Source: Tomocerus qinae
Taxonomy: Eukaryota; Arthropoda; Collembola; Entomobryomorpha; Tomoceridae
Assembly: GCA_020055645.1 (NCBI GenBank)
Contig: CM034546.1
Coordinates: forward strand, 48,174,001 to 48,238,000
Length of the DNA: 64,000 nt
Direction of reading: 5' to 3'
The number at the start of each line of letters is the position of its first letter. Within the stretch, counting starts at the first letter, position 1. Of this stretch, positions 12,267 through 21,000 are shown piece after piece. Made by a program: the position numbers and the translations under genes. Below the pieces are notes generated by a model that was given only the letters and a program-made list of their open reading frames with translations, did no database searches and was not told the origin of the DNA.

Positions 12267-13170
12267 TTTCCCTTTAGCCGCCTATCTAATTAATTACTGG
12301 TCTCCTTCCACTTTCAGGACTCCTTTTGATATTTGCAAGATAGTTTATTTGTAGTGAATCGTATTTATTTTTGTCGTTGCCAAAGTCAAATCGCCCAAGC
12401 CATATCTAATCATTGCTATCGGCCGTTTGATAAATACAGTACGTTGAAATAATATTATAAGCTCAAATAAATTACCATGTTCAATAAATAATGCACGCAG
12501 CAAATGCAACATAATATCATAGTTAATATTATTCGTGAGTTCAACTCAATACAGAGCTGTGCACATTTCATATTTATTTATACATACATTACATACATAG
12601 GTATGAATAATAAAATAAACTTATACGCTCAAATGGCTGTAAAAAAGGTAGCATTTTGTTCTCCAATGTATGAGTAGAAATGGAAAAAAAGTCAAGATGT
12701 GGGTAGACTTACTATTAGAAAAATTCTGCCTATCTGTACTTACAATGCGATATTAAATTAATAAAATGTAGTAGTAATTAGATATGCACTTCGCAATTTA
12801 ATTGGGAAACAATCCACAAAAAAGAGACGATATGTATACAACTGTATAATATAATTGTATAAAACTTCAAACAGTTATATAGGATTTATTAACGCGTTGA
12901 AGTGCAACCCTGACTTCTATGGCGTTTGTATGCTTACACCGAGAGTCGACTAATTCCCTGATGAATCATCATTCATCATGCAGATAACAAACATTCTGCA
13001 ATTAAGAGTTATCTTTATTGAGTACATACTCTGCTGATGTAATCAGTAATTGCGGTGGCAATTCTTGAAATCCTTGCTTTGAAATATACTTTTGTTGCTC
13101 TAGAATTTGAAATTTCACCGTTTGTTACCAATTATTCTGAATACCTTAGTTATTTTATTTTCAGTTCAAA
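12267..13170. other. Intergenic region between CYLD-like and ubiquitin-like genes
   Basis: About 900 bases separating the two divergent start codons (minus-strand gene at 12266, plus-strand gene at 13171). It should contain both promoters. No TATA box at a standard distance was certain. A short tacatacat run lies near 12590. Confidence 0.5.
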
Positions 13171-13527
13171 ATGGAGTCTAAAGAGGATGCTAGGAAATTT
13201 GTTAATGTGAGAACTTTGGATGGAAAGACTGATAAAATCCCCGTGTTCCCCGACTGGACAGTTCAACGACTCAAAGAGGAGTTTGGCAAATACCGAGGAC
13301 AAGACTTTTCAAAAATAAATATGCACTACAAAGCCAAAAGATTAAACGACAGAGCTCTGTTAAGCACATACAACATCGAACCAGGTAAAGAGTCATGTAA
13401 ATTCTGTTTGAGATTGTGGAATCATTTAATAAATTATAATATTTATTATTTAGATGGATTTGTTCAAGCAAACATTAGAAGTCTCGGAGGAATGTCACCT
13501 CAGTCACCTGCCTGTACCCCCCAATAA
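13171..13527 (+). CDS. Ubiquitin-like protein with C-terminal Gly-Gly plus tail, 2 exons, 95 aa
   Basis: Exons 13171-13384 and 13454-13527. The spliced product has a ubiquitin fold at residues 8-84 (VRTLDGKT near the start, LNDRALLSTYNIEP in the second half) ending in IRSLGG, followed by an 11-residue tail. The layout matches ubiquitin-family precursors that a protease trims to expose Gly-Gly. R80 corresponds to Arg72 of ubiquitin, K56 to Lys48 and K19 to Lys11. Lys63 is replaced by Pro71, and an 8-residue N-terminal extension replaces Met1. The Ile44 patch is not kept: positions matching Ile44 and Val70 are His52 and Asn78. The 69-base intron is a multiple of three and has no stop, so retention would give a 118-aa form. 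The poly(A) signal aataaa at 13523-13528 overlaps the stop codon. That it is a conjugated modifier is inference. Confidence 0.85.
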   Translation: MESKEDARKFVNVRTLDGKTDKIPVFPDWTVQRLKEEFGKYRGQDFSKINMHYKAKRLNDRALLSTYNIEPGKESCKFCLRLWNHLINYNIYYLDGFVQANIRSLGGMSPQSPACTPQ

Positions 13528-13528
13528 A
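13523..13528 (+). terminator. Poly(A) signal overlapping the stop codon of the ubiquitin-like gene
   Basis: The hexamer aataaa contains the TAA stop at 13525-13527. If used, it would give a 3' UTR of only about 10-30 bases. Chance hexamers are common in AT-rich DNA, so use is unproven. Confidence 0.4.
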
Positions 13529-14073
13529 TACTAAATCATACTAAACCTTCAATTGTAATAATTTTTAATCAATGCTCAGAAAAATAACAAAATACAAAAT
13601 ATCGTTGTAATTTGTAATACAGTAATATGATTGAAGCTTAAAGCAAGGTTGTTGTACCAACTAACTTTAAAGTAAAATCAATTTTAATTAAAAAGTCATA
13701 AGTTAATAAGACCACTGATTCCTTACTGCTTATATACAGAGATACTGTAGTGACATTACTAGTCCAATAATATGGGTTGTCTAATATTATAATAGTTCTT
13801 TAGAACTTTACATTACTTTGTTTCACAACCCGTCCATGAGAGTTAACAACTGGTGGTCATGGATTCAAGAGTACTACATTTCTCAAACTATATAGAGCAC
13901 AATTGTAAAGTTCACGCACGTTATAAAGTGACAATTTGGAATAAATGGAAATGTAGAGCAGTGGATATACCCTAACCTATACTATTTTAAATACTCATTT
14001 ACCTTACATATATTATTATAAACTTTATTCCTATCACAATATGACTATTTAACAATATCAGCTATATTGTCCC
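13528..14073. other. Intergenic between convergent genes, nothing recognised
   Basis: Spacer between the ubiquitin-like gene and the 3' end of the minus-strand IR-like gene. AT-rich with no clear ORF or repeat. Confidence 0.5.
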
Positions 14074-16083
14074 TTATTTCATAAAAGGTGTTACCTTCGT
14101 GTAGGATTTCCTTCGATACCATTCCACCATTGTGTAACAGATGCTTCGACATTTTATTATACCATGAAATAATGAGAGCAACCTGCTCTCTAAGTATCTA
14201 AGTGTGTTTATCGTTGTTTGAATTGCAGAAAAGAAACATTGGAGACAATTTTGAATAGAAAATGATGTTTTATGACAAAACAGTTCCAGAAGGAATGAGA
14301 GGAGAATGCCAAAAGATAAATATGCACACAAAATAAAAATAGTTTTTATTTTCATCTGTAGATTGATAGCCACAGGCTGACTCTCTTCAGCCATTAGGTT
14401 TAAGTACGATCGTTTAGATGATTCAAACGCAAAGTAGATATTTTGTTCTTTCCAAAATATTAAAAGCCCTTTTTCTAGCATCCTTTGGAAAAACATTTGG
14501 AAATTATGACGATTACATCCGTCAAATAAATGAGAACGCGAGCTTGTTTCCACAATACTTTTGGTCATTACACAATGCCCATTAGTTGTCCTTTTTGGGA
14601 TACTTGCCACGTAATATTGTCCCGATTGTGTAGAAATAAGTTGAAATATTTTCAAGGAATAATTAGTTACTAATTTCGTCACAATTTCAGTACTGTCATA
14701 ATCTAAATAATCTTCAGTAGAAGGTTTTTCGATTTGCACGTCATAAATGTAAACACTTAAGTTCATTTTATCCAACATTTTGTGTCTAACAAATAAGTCA
14801 GTTCTGTTGTCATCCATCCCAATGCGACTGTCTTTTCTCCACAGTAGTTTATAGTTGTTGTCGACGAGTTCCGTGAAGTCATTGAATATTTTCTTGTCTG
14901 GAGGTGCAACTATTTCGCTGGTTATCCACGTTTGATAGAGAGTTGTAATTGCGAATCCCGTGGTTGCTACTACCACAAATAGACTTTTCTTTCTGTTATA
15001 AACAACTCCCTGATCTAAAAGAATAGCTGCCAAGGAAATCAAAATCCAACCTAAATTCTTCGTAGTGGAATCCGTCGTTCCATAAACTAAAATTACAAAT
15101 GAGAGTGGAAAAAGAGAGAAGATAAGGAGCCAACATGGGCCATCAAATGTATTCTGAATCAACACTGACAATTTTACATCTTGGAAATTCGGAGATGGTT
15201 CGCAGTAGAAAGGGACCATATCGTAAAAGCGTTCAATGATTATCTTTCTGTACCAAATGTAATTGCCAAATGCTTTCTCTATTTGAATCATTCCACAAAA
15301 TTTTCCAAAATGTTCTCTTTCTAAAATTTCTTCATGTCTAGCATAAATGGCAGTAAAATTTAATTTGTCGGCCATAGCTTCAACAACTCTGAGTGAAGAG
15401 TAACATTGTACTTGGCCTTTTCTAATCGACGAGTAAACCGAATCTTTGCATTCTGGCGCTGAAGAAGCTGAAGATGAATACCAACGATCATAAATTACTC
15501 CGATCCCAATACCATGCAGATGTCCATTTAAAGATTGCCACACTCTTTCCCAATTTTCATCTACAATTTCTGTATCTGCTACGAAATGTAATTGTTTGTA
15601 AAGATGGCCAGTGTATACTGAAATTTCAGTCGAATGTTTAATCACCAATACAAAAAGTGGACTGGCCAACTCAAATCTGAAAGATGGTGACAATGGTCGA
15701 TGAGGGTGAAATTTATTTTCCCACACAATTATAAATGTAGACGTGAGGCGACTTATTTCTCTACCGACAATCGGGCTAAGAGCGATAGGCAAGATGTACA
15801 CGTGTGGTTCCATCAAAATATTGACGCTGCACAAACTCTTAGACAGATCCCGTGTCTTGTAATAATGTCGATTGAAACGGCTTAAGTCATAAGGGAAAGA
15901 CATCACAGTCCAAGTCTGTAGATGCTGATTAGACAAAAGAAATGATGTCGGCCAAACAGAACCAGGAAATATAATCATGTTAAAATTGCAATTTCTGTAA
16001 ACCGACAGATATCGAAATCCGTTGGCTATCCCAAACAAAATCATAAAAGACGAAAAGAAATTGCAAATTAATTTGGAATCCAT
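14074..16083 (-). CDS. IR-like ligand-gated channel, single exon, 669 aa
   Basis: An intact membrane protein with the layout of ionotropic receptors. It has a hydrophobic signal-like start (about 5-20), an extracellular region to about 315, a first membrane segment (about 317-335, CWLLIFSLFPLSFVILVYG), a pore-like segment (about 346-360), a second membrane segment (about 367-390) running into LYQTWITSEIVAPPDKKIFNDF, an S2-like loop to about 578, and a last membrane segment (about 580-600). The motif Y..W.TSE.VAPP followed by F.ELV corresponds to the helix after the pore in iGluR/IR proteins. It is a close paralog of the broken gene at 346-2359 and points towards it. Such single-exon IR-like genes form large chemosensory families in springtails and other arthropods. 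The ligand cannot be told. Confidence 0.8.
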   Translation of the reverse strand: MDSKLICNFFSSFMILFGIANGFRYLSVYRNCNFNMIIFPGSVWPTSFLLSNQHLQTWTVMSFPYDLSRFNRHYYKTRDLSKSLCSVNILMEPHVYILPIALSPIVGREISRLTSTFIIVWENKFHPHRPLSPSFRFELASPLFVLVIKHSTEISVYTGHLYKQLHFVADTEIVDENWERVWQSLNGHLHGIGIGVIYDRWYSSSASSAPECKDSVYSSIRKGQVQCYSSLRVVEAMADKLNFTAIYARHEEILEREHFGKFCGMIQIEKAFGNYIWYRKIIIERFYDMVPFYCEPSPNFQDVKLSVLIQNTFDGPCWLLIFSLFPLSFVILVYGTTDSTTKNLGWILISLAAILLDQGVVYNRKKSLFVVVATTGFAITTLYQTWITSEIVAPPDKKIFNDFTELVDNNYKLLWRKDSRIGMDDNRTDLFVRHKMLDKMNLSVYIYDVQIEKPSTEDYLDYDSTEIVTKLVTNYSLKIFQLISTQSGQYYVASIPKRTTNGHCVMTKSIVETSSRSHLFDGCNRHNFQMFFQRMLEKGLLIFWKEQNIYFAFESSKRSYLNLMAEESQPVAINLQMKIKTIFILCAYLSFGILLSFLLELFCHKTSFSIQNCLQCFFSAIQTTINTLRYLESRLLSLFHGIIKCRSICYTMVEWYRRKSYTKVTPFMK

Positions 16084-17388
16084 TTTTTTGTGTTTGGATC
16101 AAATGTAAATGTACTAGGGCAAAGTAGACGGTGGATTGGAATAACTTGTTTTCTCTAGCAATGAACGATGAATGAAAAGCCTGTTTTGGTTGTTCTGCTG
16201 TCCACAGTAACCAATTCTAAACACAATTCCTATAGACTTACACCATGAAGCACAAAAGCGATCCTCCACTTTAAGTACTTGGGTGGACTATCAAGTTCTG
16301 AAATCTCTGAAATCTGAAAACAATGGATTTTGATATTTAAAATATAAATATCAAATTCAAATAGCATAGCAAATAATTTCAGTTTAGGAGTTTATTTGAC
16401 TCCACTACGCTTTAAAAAAATTTCTAATCGTCATTCTCAAAGTGGGACGGGACAGAAACACCTATCAAGGTAATTATTTTGCTGGTGATATCAAAGGATT
16501 TATCACCCAAGCTAACGATCACGTCAGTATAATTCTATACAAAATATTCATGCTCTATAGCGCACAAAATACTCAGAATCTCTCTTGGTATTTGGTACGT
16601 AAGTAGATCAAAGGTGTCCACAAAACATAGTCACGACAAACTCTTCCAGGTAATCTACCCAATAAAAGTCAGGGTTTGTCATTTTATAAGCACTTTTTAA
16701 TTCTGCTTTGACATTGCTTAAAGTTAGATTGAGATGACATTGACGTATTGTTTCTACTGGGAAATTTTAGCAGTTCTCATAGACCAGGGTTGATGGTCAG
16801 ATTTTTATACGTGTTGGAATGTTTTGATTGACACAAAATCCGACCTACCTACCTCACTTATACATAGGGCTTTTCTACCAGGTTACGATGACGATAGTGT
16901 GCCTGTGCCTTCAACGTAAGTAAAATCTAGATATATAAAATACAGTAATTTCCTTGTACCAATTCTATTAAAAAATGTAATTTTTAATAAAAAAATATTA
17001 AAACATGAAAATAAAATTCTGACCAGTTGCAGCCTAGCTGCCTTCACTATTTATATGATAACAATAAATATTTGTTGTCACTAAAGTAAAACAGTTGACG
17101 GTTTTAAAGCAAGAAATGGATGTAGTCTCAGAAATTGTCATTAGAAATTTGTCTAACAGAATAAAAAAACAAATCTCATTCATTTTTCCTCAATTTTATT
17201 GCGAAGAAGGCTTTATTGCCATCGGAGAAGGAATTATTACGTTAACATTAGGTAATCACACTACCATCATAATTACCACATCGCCAGGGCCACATGAGAC
17301 TACTGAGAATCATGTGAAAATTCTGTGAATGCTTAATTGTGTAATAAAATATGATTATGACAATCTTTTTTTACAAGGCTTGATAACA
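16084..17388. other. Intergenic, nothing recognised
   Basis: Upstream region of the minus-strand IR-like gene. A 77-codon open frame at 17095-17328 has no domain signal and is not called a gene. No repeat structure was noticed. Confidence 0.45.
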
Positions 17389-17390
17389 TA

Positions 17391-17771
17391 CAGGGTTAGT
17401 CATTTAAGACTCTATAGGATATTTACAAGTACTTTAATTTTACAAATGTTCTATATGACAAAGGGTAAGAGAATTTCTCTTACGTTTCTCTTTCTGTTAT
17501 TGGGCCAGAGGATGGAAAAGACAGTTTTTGACAATTGACATTTTTTCTTTCGGGCTATCTTAAGTCAAGCATTAACAAAACCAGGCTGTAAGACGTTGCT
17601 GAACTGAAACCAAGAATTGTTACCGAGGCGCAAAAATTACTTCTAAGCAACTGTTTGAAGTTCGACTAACTGGGAAGACCGAATGAGTAGTAGGATGTAA
17701 CATTAAGCATTTTTAAAATTTATGAAATTGAAGTGCATGTAAATATCCCATGTATTAAATGACTAACCCTG
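17391..17771. mobile_element. Tc1/mariner-type MITE with TA target duplication
   Basis: A perfect 17-bp terminal inverted repeat (cagggttagtcatttaa) lies at both ends and is flanked by TA at 17389-17390 and 17772-17773. The 381-bp interior has no transposase ORF. The TA flank and size fit a non-autonomous Tc1/mariner element. Confidence 0.85.
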
Positions 17772-17773
17772 TA

Positions 17774-18094
17774 CAATTATGACATTTTCCCCTTTATTTA
17801 GTCGTTTAAATATATGTTGCTGTATACGCATTTAGTAAATAGTATGGCATTGACTCATAGATAGGCATTGCCGGTAGATAAGCCAAATGATAACATTTTG
17901 TATTTGACATATTATGCCACAGTTCCAAAGTCGTATTAATATTCAACGAAGAAAAAGTTTCAAATCGCATTTAACAGCATTTTAGTGTCTAATAAAACCC
18001 AATTAAAAGATTAACTGTAACTTCATGACGAATAAAAGAATTTTCCAAATTTAGTAAACTATATTTGTATTTTCACCTTTAAAGTGGCAATAGA
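17774..18094. other. Intergenic leader of the CARD-kinase gene
   Basis: About 320 bases between the MITE and the ATG at 18095. It presumably holds the promoter. No distinct core element was recognised. Confidence 0.4.
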
Positions 18095-21000
18095 ATGTCA
18101 GACTACGTGAGCCGTAGGGCCGAGGAATACAGAAAAGAAATACAACTGAATAATTGGAATCAGGAACATTTCAAACATTCCATTAACACTTTAATTCCCC
18201 ATTTGGTTGAAGGTACTACTGAAGCGTGTCTGTCGACTTTATGTCTTCATATGTTATCTACACAAAATTTAATAACGAATGATATAGAGTGCATTGTAAG
18301 TCACTTTTAATTATCCCGTCGTCGCTTATTTGAATATTAAAAAAACGATTGTTTATAGGATGTTGGCTTTAAACCCGTATATAATAAATATAGAATTCAG
18401 AACGGACATTGTTTAAAAGAAATACAAGATTTTACACAACTTTTTCGACAAAATCTATTGAAGACGTTTTACCATTCTTACTTTCTGTACTGGAAGAAAA
18501 TGCAGCTGGAAACTTGGCAAAGCAAATGCTGAACATCTTCCGAGGACCGGGTAATAATTTATTTTGTATTTTAAGAATTAATAGTCTCTTAACGATATAG
18601 GAAAAGCCTCCATCCACTTTCATATTGATCGTAGAAAAGCCAATATCCATTTTTTTGTTTGGTACAGGGAGACATTCTTATTTCAAAAACTTTTTCTTGA
18701 AAAATGAAATATTTGAAATAAATGAATTAAATACAATGCGCTATGTACACGCATGCGCATTTATTGCAATTATTGAAATTTTTGAAATAATTGCAATATA
18801 CTGCATTTATTAATTTTATTTCAAATATTTCATTTGTCAAGGAAAGTGAGGGCAATTTGAAATTCGAAACTTGACTGTGATGACTACTTGTGTAACTAAT
18901 GTGACTACTGACTACCAACAAAACCTATTAGGTGCCAATATATTTCCATAAAGTAGCAACTCGGTACCCAATGATAAGCATAATTTTAATAAATAGTGTA
19001 TTGCTACATACTATGTGCATATTCAATTGATATTTGACAATTTCAAAAATGACAATTGTAGTTGAAATATTTTTGCTCGCATGGTTACCAATTTTATAAA
19101 GAAAACATTGAACTGTTTGTGATACCTGAAAAGAAAGATAGTGAAAGACAATTCAGAAATTGTATTTAAACGAAAATTTGCATTATCTCGTTGGCGTCCC
19201 CCTCAGATTTGCATGAAAGCTTTCAACGAAGATAAATATTTAATGCTAGGGAAGATTTAGAAAGATTTAGAGTGGAACAATCAAAATAAAAATTTTTATA
19301 AATATTTTAGTAGAAGAAAGGCATACTTATAAACATTTTGGGGTACTGTGAGACTCGATGCTTAAACTTTGCCCTTGAGGATTCTAGTAGTTACTACCAA
19401 CAGAAGCGGAAAAGCAGGGCAAAAAGACAACCAAAAAGGCAAAGGGGAACCCTTTTGCCTTTTATTGGTTATTTTTAATGGTTAAATACATTGGGTCAGG
19501 GCAAGGCAAGGTAATAGAATTATAAAAAAGATAGAAGGGACTTTCAGTATCTGTCTGTGTTATAGCCAAAGAGGTTCTAATAATATTAAGGAAATAGAGT
19601 TAAAGTGAAGAATATTTTCTTTATAACATTGATGAAGAGCTCCGCCGTAAAACGGCGCGAAAATTTACCGATACCTACTAATGCATAATCGAAGACAATA
19701 GGGATTGATTTTTGTACCATTGAAAAGCATTACGGGTCTGGCTCTACAGTTTATAACCTCTTTAGTTATATATTTTTCATCGTGTGCCTTGTTTTAACCT
19801 TGTAAGAATTTACAAGGATGTAAAAGTAGGGCCCGCAGGCGCGGGAATATGAATATCTGCAATTCCCATCACAAATATTAATATCCCCGCGTCTGTGGGC
19901 TATACCTTAACCTCATGGTTTATACTTTCAAGGATAAAACAAAGTCTTATGTGCTGGTTTATTATGTGCTGGAGCGTGTCTTCTCTATTCCTACTATCTT
20001 ATCTCCATTGGCAAGGTTAAGTCAGACAAAGTTAAAGATCGTAGGAAAAATCCGCCTCAGTACGTTATTTACCATCCCAGAACAACAATATCTTCGTTAC
20101 TATTGTACATGCATTGGGCATCGTTTATTTACAGGTACTGATAACTTTGTCATTGAGCGTTGGAGTTACACAACAAATGAAGTGCTGGGTAGCGGATCTT
20201 TTGGAGGGGTTATTTCTGCAACAGACACTATTGATAATCTGATTTACGCTATGAAACTCATTCCAAATCGAAAAGTTCGCTTTGGGGACACTGATGATAT
20301 ATTACGAGAGGTGAGGAATCAAGCAAAACTTGATCATCTGAATGTGGTCAAGTACAAATCATCTGAAAAATTTTCATTATCTAGTAGTCATATTTAGGAA
20401 ATACTTCAATGGAATAGCACCAACAAAATTTCAACCTACACGCGTGAGTTTTTCGAAGCTTCTTTTCATTCTGCTAATAATGGAATAGTTACTGGTTTTG
20501 TCATAAAAATGGAACTTTGTGGTGAAACTTTGAGAGAACCTTTGCATCAGAACAATCAACCAATAATGTCTGAATGCAAAGAAATTGGACAGGCAATAGC
20601 CGACGGTTTATTTTACATACATAACCAAGGGCTAATTCATAGAGACTTGAGACCTGATAATATTTATTTTTCGAAAAAATACTTTGTTAATCCCGTCAAA
20701 ATTGGAGACTTTGGCCTATCAATTTCTAGCAAAATCTACGAGGATCAAACAATGTCAATAGCAGTATGGAACACACAATATCGAGCACCTGAAATGGAGG
20801 AAGAATATAAGGGTGGCAAGGCAAAATATGGTCAACACGCAGATTTATTCTCATTTGGACTAATTTTATCTGAAATCTTTGACCCTACAAGGGAAATCAA
20901 TTTGACAAAGAAATTTGCGGAAATTAAATATTTAAGAAAAACTGGCAAAAGACTTCAAGGTATATCGTGGTTGAATTCGTTGATACTGCAACTAACGGAA

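Noticed and set aside
13171..13527. The ubiquitin-like gene as one unspliced 118-residue frame.
   Set aside because: GTAAAG at 13385 and TTTAG at 13453 remove 69 bases that break the ubiquitin fold; the spliced 95-residue form aligns with ubiquitin end to end. The longer form is kept only as a possible isoform.
17095..17328. A 77-residue frame as a small gene.
   Set aside because: No recognisable domain, no neighbouring exons and ordinary AT-rich composition.
18441..18445. A frameshift in a T-run within the CARD-like exon.
   Set aside because: Using the acceptor at 18393 instead of 18358 gives the LPFLLSVLEE frame directly, with no indel, and the CARD match is better.
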